64,000 bases of DNA, taken from assembly GCA_015296065.1 (NCBI GenBank), contig DVDU01000054.1, positions 1-64,000 on the forward strand, read 5' to 3'. The position numbers and the translations under genes were made by a program. This document shows, piece after piece, positions 27,247-36,542 of this stretch. A model generated the notes under the pieces. It saw only the letters and a list, made by a program, of their open reading frames with translations. It was not told the origin of the DNA and ran no database searches. The stretch comes from Oscillatoriaceae cyanobacterium M33_DOE_052 (GTDB lineage: Bacteria > Cyanobacteriota > Cyanobacteriia > Cyanobacteriales > Laspinemataceae). The first letter of the stretch is position 1. The number at the start of each line of letters is the position of its first letter.

Positions 27247-27961
27247 AAAGGATTTCCTTGGGAAGGCTGGGCGTTAGCCTGGGCTGGTTTGCTACTTCAT
27301 AAGATGACTAAGTATAATTACTGAGCAAATCCGAAGTGGAACTCCCGGAGCAATGACTGTGAGATAAAGGACTCGCAAGACTTAGGACTCTTGGGGAAAC
27401 CAACAGACTTGACAATCGGCGCCGGTTGTTGTATTCGCGGGAAAAGTTGCGGATGATGACCGTTTCACCCGATGCTGACGCGACGCCGAGCGGCGATCGG
27501 GATATATCGGTAATTTGACCTAATCAAACCGAAATAGTTGCCCCAGAGTGGTCCATGAAGGCATTAAGTGTAAATGCTATAAATCTGGAGCAATTCTTAA
27601 TATAGCTGGTGATTGTGAATTAAACTTCATAGAGTTTAAATTTTCTAGAATTTCTAATCTCTTCAGGTGTTTTTTGACTTAAGTCAAAGAAATTTATACC
27701 GGTCTGCTCGTAAACTGTAAGTATTCATCCAGTCGGACTGCGGGCGAATTGGCTCGTTGCCGATGCTGGCCGCCGAACGGCGAGATGTTCCGTTTGGTGA
27801 GGTACGGGTCATAAATTGCGGCAACAGCGGCAATGAGATGACATATTTGGATTTCATGGAATTGAAAAACGCTATATATCGAAACCGATATCCTCGGCGT
27901 TCTCAGTCAGGGGGGCTACAACCGCCCCCAATAATCACAAGTCACTTTTAAAACTGTCACT
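27247..27961. promoter_or_regulatory. divergent regulatory region of the Dnr-like regulator and norB
   Basis: A 715-base spacer without a supported gene. It contains the perfect DNR-type box at 27674-27687 and an imperfect one at 27515-27527 (TTGACCTAATCAA, half-sites one base closer than the consensus). The 64-codon frame 27757-27951 has no family signal and is treated as leader. Confidence 0.5.
27674..27687 (+). promoter_or_regulatory. FNR/DNR-like operator before norB
   Basis: TTGACTTAAGTCAA is a perfect 14-base palindrome of the TTGA(T/C)-N4-(A/G)TCAA class bound by FNR/DNR regulators. A possible -10 hexamer TAAACT (27711-27716) would place the box centre near -41.5, the standard activating position. 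Transcript start is inferred; norB begins 275 bases further on. Confidence 0.6.
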
Positions 27962-30247
27962 ATGGCGAATATAACTATCGATCCGGCAATTACCGCAGGC
28001 TCGCGCCCACGGCAATTCAGCCTTCCGGCGTGGCTAGTGCTAATTTGCATTGTCACCTTTACAGTGTTACTCTCTGCTGGGGCAGCGATTTACAAAAACG
28101 CGCCCCCCATTCCCGCCACGGTTGTATCGCCACAGCAAGAAATCATTCTCACCCAAGAAAATATTCAAAAGGGGCAGGAAACCTATCTCGCCAGAGGCGG
28201 CCAACATATTGGCAGTATTTGGGGGCATGGGAGTTATTTGGCTCCTGACTGGACTGCTGATGTGCTACACCGTTGGGGCTTAGCTACGGCTGGAATTTTG
28301 TACAACGGTGATGCTGATTTTACCCAAGCAGACCTAGAAGCCTTGAGCCCTGTCGATCGGGCAACAATCCAAACCAGGGTGCAACAGGAATTTAAACCCA
28401 ATCGCTACGATGCAGACAGTGGCACTTTAATGCTGACAAAAGCCCAAACTCAAGGTTTGGCTAAAGTATTTGAGGAGTACCAAACTTTACTCTCTCAAGG
28501 CTCCGCCGTGCATTCTATCCCTAGGGGCTGGTTTACCGATCGGACGCAAATCCGAGACGTAACCGCCTTTTTTACCTGGACAGCTTGGGCCGCAGCGGCC
28601 AATCGTCCCCAAGCACCTTTTTCCTACACCGCCAACTGGCCCCATGATGACCTGATTGGCAATCAAGCTCCGGCGCAATTTCTGATTTGGTCGATCGTCT
28701 CGGTCATCGTGTTAATTGCGGCGATCGCCCTGTTCCTCTTCGTCTATCTCACCCAAGAAGATGCCGAAGGAATCCAAGCCGTCACCGCACGTCCTGCCAT
28801 CCGCATCGCCACCCCCAGCCAAAAAGTCACCAGCCTATTTTTCGGCGTGGCAATGGCCTTGTTCTTTATCCAGATTCTCATGGGCATGGTGACAGCTCAC
28901 TATGCCGTAGAAGGAGATGGCTTTTATGGCGTCCCGATTCAACAATACTTGCCCTACGCCGCTTCTCGCACCTGGCATTTACAACTAGCAGTATTTTGGA
29001 TTGCCACCTGCTGGCTGGCAGCGGGACTGTACTTTGGTCCGCGCTTTGGCAAGCATGAACCGAAATTTCAAGCCTGGGGCAATGGCGCCTTACTAGGAGC
29101 CTTAACCGTTGTGGTGGTCGGTTCCTTAGTAGGATCCTGGGCAGGAGTCCAAGGTTACTTAGGCGATAAAAGTTTCTGGTTTGGACACCAAGGTTATGAG
29201 TATGTAGAACTCGGTCGCCTTTGGCAACTGTTGCTCATTGGTGGGATGGTGTTCTGGCTCTGGCTGATGTTCCGCGCCCTCAAACCGGCACTGCAAGCGG
29301 AAGGCAGCAAAACTGGCCTCAATCACTTCTTTATGTACAGTGCCATTACGATCCCCCTGTTCTATGCCAGTGGGCTGATGTACACCAACCACACCCCCTT
29401 GAGTGTGGCGGAATACTGGCGGTGGTGGGTGGTTCACCTTTGGGTTGAGGGCTTCTTTGAGGTGTTCGCCACGGTGGCGATCGCCTATCTGTGCAGCGAA
29501 ATCGGTTTCCTCAAACGTTCCTCTGCCCTCCGAGCCACCTATCTCACCACCATTTTGTACCTCGGTAGCGGCGTGATTGGCACCCTACACCACCTGTACT
29601 TTGCCGGAACCCCGGTATTTATTGCCGCAATGGGCGCCGTTGCCTCCGCTCTGGAGGTAGTGCCTCTCACCTTAATTGGCTTTGAAGTGGTGAAATCCAT
29701 CCGCTTGTCCCAAGAAGCCCAAGGATTTTATCGCCTGCCCCTGAAGTTCTTTCTGGCTACCTGTTTCTGGAACCTGATAGGAGCGGGGGTGTTTGGCTTC
29801 TTGATTAACCCACCCATTGTTCTCTACTACTCCCAAGGCCTTAACACCACCCCCATTCACGCTCACTCTGCCTTGTATGGAGTATATGGTTCTCTGGCAG
29901 TGGCTCTGATGTTATTTGCCCTGCGAGAAATCACACCCGATCGAGCCTGGGATGAGAAAAATCTCAACTTCTCTTTCTGGTGGATTAATACCGGTCTAGT
30001 GGTGATGATGGTTTGCGGCTTAATCCCCAACGGTTTCTATCAACTGGTGCAATCCGTAAATCACGGCACTTGGTACGCCCGTAGTGCGGAGGTCATCAGT
30101 TCTCCCTGGATGCAGGGGACCGTCTGGCTGCGCATTCCCGGAGACATCATCTTTACTGTAGGGGCAATGATGCTGGTTTACTGCGTTGTTCGGGCAATTT
30201 TTGCCATTTTCCAGCAACCCACTCAAGCACAGCCTACAGAGGTGTAA
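27962..30247 (+). CDS. norB: quinol-dependent nitric oxide reductase (qNOR), large subunit
   Basis: A 761-residue membrane enzyme that reduces two NO to N2O using quinol. The N-terminal span (about 20-45) leads into the periplasmic pseudo-cytochrome domain with KGQETYLARGGQHIGSIWGHGSYLAPDWTADVLHRWG, typical of the single-subunit form. The catalytic core, of the haem-copper oxidase superfamily, follows with about 12 spans. Conserved ligands are visible in TWHLQLAVFWI, VHLWVEGFFEVFA and GTLHHLYFAGTP, giving the haem and FeB histidines and the FeB-site glutamate. No haem-c CxxCH is present, consistent with qNOR rather than cNOR. It sits beside a Dnr-like regulator and a truncated haemoglobin, so its job is probably NO detoxification rather than full denitrification; no nirK/nirS/nosZ is present. 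Confidence 0.93.
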   Translation: MANITIDPAITAGSRPRQFSLPAWLVLICIVTFTVLLSAGAAIYKNAPPIPATVVSPQQEIILTQENIQKGQETYLARGGQHIGSIWGHGSYLAPDWTADVLHRWGLATAGILYNGDADFTQADLEALSPVDRATIQTRVQQEFKPNRYDADSGTLMLTKAQTQGLAKVFEEYQTLLSQGSAVHSIPRGWFTDRTQIRDVTAFFTWTAWAAAANRPQAPFSYTANWPHDDLIGNQAPAQFLIWSIVSVIVLIAAIALFLFVYLTQEDAEGIQAVTARPAIRIATPSQKVTSLFFGVAMALFFIQILMGMVTAHYAVEGDGFYGVPIQQYLPYAASRTWHLQLAVFWIATCWLAAGLYFGPRFGKHEPKFQAWGNGALLGALTVVVVGSLVGSWAGVQGYLGDKSFWFGHQGYEYVELGRLWQLLLIGGMVFWLWLMFRALKPALQAEGSKTGLNHFFMYSAITIPLFYASGLMYTNHTPLSVAEYWRWWVVHLWVEGFFEVFATVAIAYLCSEIGFLKRSSALRATYLTTILYLGSGVIGTLHHLYFAGTPVFIAAMGAVASALEVVPLTLIGFEVVKSIRLSQEAQGFYRLPLKFFLATCFWNLIGAGVFGFLINPPIVLYYSQGLNTTPIHAHSALYGVYGSLAVALMLFALREITPDRAWDEKNLNFSFWWINTGLVVMMVCGLIPNGFYQLVQSVNHGTWYARSAEVISSPWMQGTVWLRIPGDIIFTVGAMMLVYCVVRAIFAIFQQPTQAQPTEV

Positions 30248-30899
30248 AACTTAGTCCTTTGTCCTTGGTCATTTGTCCAAGAGTCACTTGTCTAATTACA
30301 AATTAGAACTGGCAAATCACCAAGGACTTTACCCCAGTTTTTCTGCCCGTTTGCTGAGCTAATATATGATATTATATATGGCAAAATTGGCAAAAATTAA
30401 TAATTATAATTGCCGACAATTTTAATTATAAAAAAAATTTAATTTACTCATAACATTGATGACAAATAGTGAGGGAATAATAGAGGGAAAATATGGGGTG
30501 ATTGGGAATGAGTAAAAATCAAGTTTATCGCTCCAATTAGCCAGCCAAATATGCAAAAAATAAGGTCAGAAGCTATGACCGCATTAGAGCTATCCCCTTT
30601 ACCCGCCTAGTTCACTTCCTCTCTGTGCCCCTACAATATGTGTGGCGTCCCCCACAAGTGGTAGTATGGAATCAGCGATCGACTGCAACCAGTCTTGACA
30701 AATATAGCAGATTTCAGAGGCGTGAAGTACAGTTCTTAGCCCCTCTCCCTTCTTGGTCGAGGGGTTTGGAGTGAGGGCTGTACCTTATGGATATGAGAAA
30801 CGCTATAATATTTGTCACTTGTCCCTTGTCCCTTGTCCCTTGTCACCAAAGGACAAAGGACACATGACAAATGACCATTCTTTTGTGAGGAGAATTGTA
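30248..30899. other. 652-base gap between norB and the haemoglobin gene
   Basis: TTTGTCC-type heptads (30255-30295, 30815-30870), a small CTAATT-ACAA-AATTAG hairpin (30293-30308), AT-rich DNA, and a dispersed CCCCTCTCCC...GGTCGAGGGGTTTGG repeat (30738-30772). A promoter-like TTGACA (30695-30700) precedes TATAGC-like bases. No DNR-type palindrome was found before the haemoglobin gene. Confidence 0.45.
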
Positions 30900-31268
30900 A
30901 TGACTTCCTTGTTTGAACGCATTGGCGGTGAAGCTGCTGTAGAAGCAGCAGTGGATAAATTTTATGTGCGCATCTTGGCAGACACTCGGATTAACTATTT
31001 CTTTGATGGCGTGGACATGGAACAGCAGCGAAAACACCAGAAAGGTTTTCTCACCTTTGCTTTCGGTGGCGCCCCCCAATACAACGGACGCTCTATGCGC
31101 GCCGCCCATAAAAGGCTGGTGGATCAGATGAATCTCAATGACCAGCACTTTGATGCTGTGGGCGAGAATCTCGCCGCCACTCTCGAAGAGTTAGGCGTTA
31201 CGCCTGATATGGTTCAGGAAGTCTTGGGATTGGTAGAGACGCTCCGTAATGACGTGTTAAGTCGTTGA
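30900..31268 (+). CDS. glbN: truncated haemoglobin, group 1
   Basis: A 122-residue two-over-two globin. GAGGAG (30886-30891) precedes ATG 30900 by 8 bases, fixing the start within a longer open frame from 30753. Visible landmarks are SLFERIGGEAAVEAAVDKFY with the B10 Tyr at the end, HQKGFLTFAFGG with a Gln in the E-helix distal region, and AAHKRLVD with the proximal F8 His. Cyanobacterial GlbN-type globins protect against reactive nitrogen species, and some group 1 globins dioxygenate NO to nitrate. Its position next to norB supports such a role here, though the gene seems to have its own promoter. Confidence 0.9.
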   Translation: MTSLFERIGGEAAVEAAVDKFYVRILADTRINYFFDGVDMEQQRKHQKGFLTFAFGGAPQYNGRSMRAAHKRLVDQMNLNDQHFDAVGENLAATLEELGVTPDMVQEVLGLVETLRNDVLSR

Positions 31269-31303
31269 AATAGGACTTAGGCATTAGGGATCATCCCATT
31301 TTT

Positions 31304-31377
31304 GTAGGGGCGAAGCATTCGCATCGATAACTTTTCGGTTGCTCATAGAGGTTTATTAGCGAATACTTCGCCCCCAC
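31304..31377. repeat. inverted-repeat element (GTAGGGGCGAAGCATTCGC arms)
   Basis: Arms of 19 bases at 31304-31322 and 31359-31377 match with one or two mismatches around a 36-base centre. It is a MITE- or REP-like element of the GTAGGGGCGA family. Confidence 0.75.
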
Positions 31378-31486
31378 ACAGATATCCCTCTTCTGTCACT
31401 CTAGGCAGAGGAAAATAAGAAATCCACCTCAGCAGAACGTGGGAAGAAAGCTAAACACGCCCGGTTTATCAAAGAAATTAGTCACT

Positions 31487-32224
31487 CTAATCCCTTAGAT
31501 AACTGAGGAATGGGAAAAATTTTACCCAATAGAGAAGTGAATTAAAACAGACCAAAGGCAGGAGGAATAAGTGAATATTATTTAAAGAACTTTTCCAGTT
31601 TTGGTCTTCATTCCAATGAGGATGTTGAATGACCGAATGCCTAAAAATCTCTGCCGTGGGAGTGTCCGAGCTTGTTGCCTCAGACCTAAAAGGAGAAGTG
31701 GTTAAAGTAACGAGCAGATAAGCACTACAGACGAGTTCCCACCATTTTTCAATATCTGAGTAATGAGTGACAATATCTGAGTAATGAGTGAGCCGAAATC
31801 TGCCCATCCCAATTCAGATTTACACTGCCCAAATCCATGTTCAACCCAAGTTCTATCCCCGTATATATGGCCCACATCTTTATAGTTAACATGGTGAATA
31901 TTACTCATAACAAAATTCGTTAATTTTTCAATGCTTTAAAATCACCTAGATTCGGAAACTCCTCATTTTTTCTACCTTCCAAGTAGAGCGAGTCAAGAAG
32001 TGGTGTAATCCTTGTTCATTTTCTAAACCCACGACTTTCGCGCTCTCCGGTAATGTCTTTCGTTTTATTTCCGACAACATTCCTACATGGATATTCTTAA
32101 ATGCCTGATAACTCCTAACTTCTGGAAACAGGTTTCTATAGTTTTCACAGTATTCATCAATTAGAGGGATGGTAGGCTTCGCTTTTTTGGGTGCAATCAT
32201 TGTCCTGCTCTGGCTTTCAGCCAT
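31487..32224 (-). pseudogene. IS701-type transposase remnant
   Basis: Two pieces of one transposase in order. The N-terminal part (32224-31946) has the IS701-family opening TIPLIDEYCENYRNLFPEVRSYQAF and VGLENEQGLHHFLTRS. The C-terminal part (31908-31487, in two frames) has RTWVEHGFGQCKSELGW and KWWELVCSAYLLV. The middle of the gene, with most of the DDE catalytic core, is missing: about 245 codons remain of roughly 400. A tandem duplication of about 21 bases (AATATCTGAGTAATGAGTGA twice, 31750-31790) breaks the frame in the C-terminal part. It is inactive. Terminal inverted repeats were not found by eye. Confidence 0.75.
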
Positions 32225-32557
32225 TTTTTTTCATTATACTCTACCCAGAGTGATGGAAGAGGAGTATAGTCATTTTAATTAAGAATGAGAATGGTTTTTT
32301 GGTTAAACCCCACCCCCGATCCGCCCTCACCCCCGTCCCCACAACGGCGGTAGGGAGAGGGGAGTGTGGGGAGTGTGGAGAGTGTGGGGAGTGTGGGGAG
32401 TGTGGGGAGTAATCTTCCCCCTCCTCCCCCTCTTCCCCCTCTTGCTCCCCTTTTTCCCTTTTTGGGAGAAAGGGGTTGGGGGATAGAGGGCAACTATGAA
32501 GGCACTTGGCGTCTCATTCTTAATTAAAATGACTATGACCCATGACAAATGACCAAA
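32225..32557. repeat. composite GTGTGGGGA / CTTCCCCCTC low-complexity element
   Basis: About six GTGTGGGGA-type units (32360-32410) are followed by CTTCCCCCTC units (32413-32455), the reverse-complement arrangement of the element at 3414-3545. It fills most of the space between the transposase remnant and the M16 gene. Frames through it are repeat-derived. Confidence 0.8.
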
Positions 32558-34036
32558 TTAACTATTTTGAGGTTCAGGAATCGAAATATCAATGGAAGTC
32601 ACATTAGCATTGGGCTTGAGAGTGGAGAGAGGGGGGTTAATTTCTCCTTCATTGCCCACAACTAGAGTCACCATTTGTTCTGGTTGGAGGTATTTTTGGG
32701 CTACCCGCTGCACGTCGCTAACCGTGGTGGCTTCTACTTGGCGCTGGTATTGGTAGAGGAAATCTTTGGGATAACGGAAATATTCATAGCGCAGGAGGCG
32801 GGACAGGATGCGACCGGTATCGGCAAAATTGAAGACAAAAGAGTTGAGGGTAGAATCTTTGGCATATTCTAACTCAGTGGCGGTGATGGGACGATCGCGG
32901 ATGCGATCGATTTCAGCGCGAATGGCTTTAATGAGGGGTACTGTCGCCTCCGATCGGGTTTGACCTCCTGCCACAAACAGTCCCGGATAATCATATTGCG
33001 GACTCCAAACCGCATAAACGCTGTAAGCCAGACCTTTTTTCGATCGCACCGAATTAAACATCCGCCCGCCGAAACCGTTGAGAACCCCATTCAACACCGA
33101 CAAAGCCGGGTAGTCGGGAGCAGCCAAAGTCCCCCCAATATGACCCATTTGCACATAACTTTGAGTAAGCTGGGGTTGACTGATAAAAAACACTCCTCCC
33201 GGTGGTGCTGGGGACACCTGTGCTGGGGGTAATGATGCCGCTGTACTAACGCTAGATTCCCCTTTCCAGTCGCCAAATTGCTGGCGAATCACAGCCAGCA
33301 TTTTGGTCGGTTCAAAATCCCCCACAATGCCTAAAATGATATTTTGGGGTTGGAAATAAGTTTGATAAAATGCCAGTAAATCATCGCGAGAGATATTGTT
33401 AACCGTGGTATATTCGATCGTGCGGGCATAAGGGCTGTTACTGCCATACACCAGTTTCTGAAATTCTCGCCCCACAATACTGTTAGGGTCATCATTGCGC
33501 CGAGCAATAGCGCCACTGCGCTGCTTTTTCGCCAATTCCAGTTGCTTCTCAGCAAAAACCGGCTCCCGCAAGACCTCAACAAACAGGGGAAATACCTGAT
33601 TGAGGTCTTCACTCAAAGCATTAAAACTCACACTGCCAGAAGTAGCGCCAATGCTAGTTTCCACATAAGCCGCTCGCTGTTCTAACAACTCGTTAAGTTC
33701 GTCGGGAGAATGACGCTTTGTCCCCCCAGTGCGCATCACCTCACCGAGGATATCCGCCAGACCCACTTGAGCCGCCGGTTCAAAGCGATCGCCCGTGCGC
33801 ACCAGCGCCGTCCCACTCACCAAAGGCAGTTCCCGGTCTGGCAACAAAAACACCGTCATGCCATTGTCCAGCTCATACTTAGTATAAGGGGGCAATTTAA
33901 TTTCCGCCAGGGGAGGAAACTCTAAATCAGTGTAATGTTTAGCCGTTTCCGCTTTCACCGGTCCGAAAGCCAGCAGGAAAAAGCTCAAAGACAAAACAAA
34001 CAAACCAACCAAATATTTTTGGGCAATTCTTTTCAA
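32558..34036 (-). CDS. M16-family (insulinase-like) protein, non-catalytic partner
   Basis: A 492-residue exported M16 protein. A signal peptide (residues 1-30, YLVGLFVLSLSFFLLAFGPVKA) precedes two M16 domains. The HxxEH zinc motif is absent: the equivalent place reads GLADILGEVMRTG. The glycine-rich and C-terminal lobe signatures (GGTLAAPDYPALSVLNGVLNGFGGRMFNSVRSKKGLAYSVYA) are well kept. In PMPalpha/PMPbeta-like bacterial pairs the subunit lacking zinc holds the substrate. The catalytic partner is encoded 130 bases upstream on the same strand, separated by an inverted-repeat element. A periplasmic heterodimeric peptidase is expected. Confidence 0.88.
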   Translation of the reverse strand: MKRIAQKYLVGLFVLSLSFFLLAFGPVKAETAKHYTDLEFPPLAEIKLPPYTKYELDNGMTVFLLPDRELPLVSGTALVRTGDRFEPAAQVGLADILGEVMRTGGTKRHSPDELNELLEQRAAYVETSIGATSGSVSFNALSEDLNQVFPLFVEVLREPVFAEKQLELAKKQRSGAIARRNDDPNSIVGREFQKLVYGSNSPYARTIEYTTVNNISRDDLLAFYQTYFQPQNIILGIVGDFEPTKMLAVIRQQFGDWKGESSVSTAASLPPAQVSPAPPGGVFFISQPQLTQSYVQMGHIGGTLAAPDYPALSVLNGVLNGFGGRMFNSVRSKKGLAYSVYAVWSPQYDYPGLFVAGGQTRSEATVPLIKAIRAEIDRIRDRPITATELEYAKDSTLNSFVFNFADTGRILSRLLRYEYFRYPKDFLYQYQRQVEATTVSDVQRVAQKYLQPEQMVTLVVGNEGEINPPLSTLKPNANVTSIDISIPEPQNS

Positions 34037-34073
34037 GATTAAACCTCCTTGTGTATTAACAAGTCATAAATTT

Positions 34074-34161
34074 GGTTTGTAGTAGGGCTTCAGCCCTCCG
34101 GAATTGGGGCTAAAGCCCTATTACGAACCGAATTAAGAGGGCTGAAGCCCTACTACGAACC
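34074..34161. repeat. inverted-repeat element between the two M16 genes
   Basis: GGTTTGTAGTAGGGCTTCAG (34074 on) is repeated in inverted form up to 34161, with a third related unit GGGGCTAAAGCCCTATTACGAACC in the middle. Related GTAGTTGGGCTTTAGCCCTC occurs at 54951. It is a dispersed REP/MITE-like family and may also form a hairpin in the M16 transcript. Confidence 0.8.
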
Positions 34162-34166
34162 CCGAT

Positions 34167-35780
34167 TTATTCTGCCGGAAGCAAACGAGCAATAGTTTTA
34201 TTTTCTGGCACAAAAGTAGCACGAGCCACCCGTTGAATATCCCCTGGCGTCACCGCTTCTATATCTTCAATTTCAGAAAATAAATGGCGCCAGTCACCAG
34301 TTTTCACCTGATATTCCACCAGCAAACTAGCCATACCCTGATTTGAGTCCAGGGAACGCAGTAAATTCGCTCGGGCTTGATTTTTCACCCGCATCAAGTC
34401 AGTTTCCGCCACCGGTTCAGTTTTCAGCCGCTCGATTTCTTGATGCAGCAGCGTCGCCACTTCTTCCACCGTGTGACCGGGAGCCGTCATCGCGTAGAAC
34501 AGCATCAAATTGGGGTATTTATCCCCCGGAAAACCACTGAAACCCTGAGCCGCGAGGGCAACCTGCTGTTGTTCCACCAGAGTCTTGTACAGGCGGGAAG
34601 TGCGACCATCACTCATCAGAGAGCCGATGAGCTGATATACCGCACTATCAGGATGATTCATCGCCGGTTGGTGGTATCCCTCGAAATACCAGGGTTGAGA
34701 AGGTAGGCGCAAAACCACCTCCCGGGTTTCTTTCTGGGGAGGTTCTACCGCATTGAGGGTGGGGGGAGTAGGTCCGGGTTCGTAGCGACCGAAGTAAATC
34801 TGAGCTAGGCGTTGCACTTCTTTCGGGTCCACATCCCCCACAATGGCAATAGTTAAATTATTGGGGACGTAGTAGGTATGGAAAAAGTCCTCTACATCCT
34901 TGCGGGTGAGACTGCGCAAGTCGGACGGGTAGCCGATGACCGGTTGCTTATAGGGATGGGTGGTAAAGGCAGTTTCCAAGAACTTTTCCACCGCAGTGCC
35001 TACGGGGGAATTATCCGTGCGCAGGCGTCTTTCTTCTAAAATCACCTGCCTTTCTTTGTAAAATTCCCTAAACACCGGTTCGAGAAACCGCTCGGACTCC
35101 AAAGACATCCACAGCTCCAGCTTATTAGCGGGGAAGCTGTAAAAATAGCGGGTGGCATCAGCGGAAGTAGTGGCATTGAGACCGACACCGCCGGACTGTT
35201 CCACAATTTGGCCAAATTCGTTCTGTTTGACTAACTCAGAGGCGCGAGCTTCCACTTTTTGGAACTCTGCTTGTAGCTTGGCTGCCTCTTCGGTGCGGCC
35301 CGCTGTGGTGGCTGCTTTGATTTTGGCATCCAGGCGATCGAGTTCTTCCAACAGCGGTTTTTCCGCTTGATAGTTTTCCGTACCGATGCGGGTGCTACCT
35401 TTGAAAGCCAGATGCTCCAGAAAGTGAGCCACACCAGTTTTGCCTGGGGGTTCATTGGCCCCCCCCACATCAGCGTAGGTGAGGAAAGACACCACCGGTG
35501 CCTCATGGCGTTCCAGGACAATAAATTTGATGCCATTATCCAGGCGAAATTCGCTTACCCGCTGGATCACCTGCTCCAAATAGGGGCGGATGGAGGTAGC
35601 GAATGCTTGCTGCTGGGGCGGTTCGGTCGCCATCCTGGCTCCGGCTGGTGCCACTGGCATCACTCCCCACACCACCAGGACCGCCAGAAATGTGAGGAGA
35701 ACTTGACGCCACCAAAGTCTTTTTGGCGGATGGGCAGTGGCAGAGGTTAAGATTGACAAGGATCTAGGAATTGGATTCAT
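34167..35780 (-). CDS. M16-family zinc metallopeptidase (insulinase-like), catalytic subunit
   Basis: A 537-residue exported metallopeptidase. A basic start and hydrophobic segment (about 25-47, VLLTFLAVLVVWGVMPVAPAGA) form the signal peptide. The inverted zinc motif is His119-Phe-Leu-Glu122-His123 (GVAHFLEHLAFKGS), with the downstream glutamate in YKERQVILEERRL. Between them lies a 60-residue helical insertion rich in Ala, Lys and Glu (ELDRLDAKIKAATTAGRTEEAAKLQ), more usual in cyanobacterial members. The C-terminal half has the conserved SLMSDGRTSRLYKTLVEQ segment. It should degrade peptides in the periplasm together with the zinc-less partner encoded downstream. Both genes read as one operon. 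Confidence 0.9.
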   Translation of the reverse strand: MNPIPRSLSILTSATAHPPKRLWWRQVLLTFLAVLVVWGVMPVAPAGARMATEPPQQQAFATSIRPYLEQVIQRVSEFRLDNGIKFIVLERHEAPVVSFLTYADVGGANEPPGKTGVAHFLEHLAFKGSTRIGTENYQAEKPLLEELDRLDAKIKAATTAGRTEEAAKLQAEFQKVEARASELVKQNEFGQIVEQSGGVGLNATTSADATRYFYSFPANKLELWMSLESERFLEPVFREFYKERQVILEERRLRTDNSPVGTAVEKFLETAFTTHPYKQPVIGYPSDLRSLTRKDVEDFFHTYYVPNNLTIAIVGDVDPKEVQRLAQIYFGRYEPGPTPPTLNAVEPPQKETREVVLRLPSQPWYFEGYHQPAMNHPDSAVYQLIGSLMSDGRTSRLYKTLVEQQQVALAAQGFSGFPGDKYPNLMLFYAMTAPGHTVEEVATLLHQEIERLKTEPVAETDLMRVKNQARANLLRSLDSNQGMASLLVEYQVKTGDWRHLFSEIEDIEAVTPGDIQRVARATFVPENKTIARLLPAE

Positions 35781-35908
35781 AGCATGTTGGCGCTTGAGCC
35801 GCGAACTGAAGTGTTTTTAACAATTGTGAAAGTTTGGCCAATTCAGCGGCGATTATTAGAGAATAACGCTACACATTAATAGTGCCCCCATAATCGATAC
35901 TATTTACT

Positions 35909-36526
35909 ATGCGAGTTTTGAATCAACCGCCTCCGGCTCCGTCCGACCTCACCCGCACCCGCATCCTCCAGGCCGCCCAGCGGCTATTTGCCCGCAAAGG
36001 CTACAATGGCACTACGACCAAGGATTTAGCGCAGGCAGCCAAAGTCGCCGAAGGGACGATATTTCGGCATTTTGCCAATAAAAAGGCGATTTTAGTGGAG
36101 CTGGCTACCCAAGGCTGGGTAGAAATACTCACAGACTTGCTGACGGAATTGAGCGAAATGGGCAGCTATAAAGCTGTGGCGCAGGTGATGCGGCGGCGGA
36201 TGTTGCAGATGCCTGCCAATGCGGATTTGATGCGAGTGTGCTTTTTAGAGGCTCAGTTTCACCCGGACTTGCGCGATCGCATCCAAGCCGAAGTCATCGA
36301 CAAAATGACCGACGTGGCGGAAGCCTTCTTCCAAACTGCGATGGACAGGGGAATTTACCGCCGCACGAACCCGCGTTTAGTGGCGCAAGTATTTTTGGGG
36401 ATGTTCGCGATCGCCGGTTTCAGCCACAACACCATCTTGGACGAAGGCTCCTCCCCCAAACAACAGCTAGAAATGGCCGAAGGCATCGCCGACATCTTCC
36501 TCAACGGCGTATTAGTCAAAGAATAG
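35909..36526 (+). CDS. TetR/AcrR-family transcriptional regulator
   Basis: A 205-residue regulator. The N-terminal HTH spans about residues 17-63 (RILQAAQRLFARKGYNGTTTKDLAQAAKVAEGTIFRHFANKKAIL), the canonical TetR DNA-binding domain. The remaining 140 residues form the ligand-binding helical domain, resembling TetR C-terminal families with LRDRIQAEVIDKM and MAEGIADIFLNGVL. It is divergent from the M16 pair with 128 bases between, so it could regulate them; the ligand is unknown. It is followed by a convergent DUF4332 gene 16 bases away. Confidence 0.9.
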   Translation: MRVLNQPPPAPSDLTRTRILQAAQRLFARKGYNGTTTKDLAQAAKVAEGTIFRHFANKKAILVELATQGWVEILTDLLTELSEMGSYKAVAQVMRRRMLQMPANADLMRVCFLEAQFHPDLRDRIQAEVIDKMTDVAEAFFQTAMDRGIYRRTNPRLVAQVFLGMFAIAGFSHNTILDEGSSPKQQLEMAEGIADIFLNGVLVKE

Positions 36527-36542
36527 CCTGCGGCTGTTATCC

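Noticed and set aside
27757-27951. 64-codon open frame in the norB leader
   Set aside because: No family resemblance, an implausible composition, and it lies between the predicted transcript start and norB. Treated as untranslated leader.
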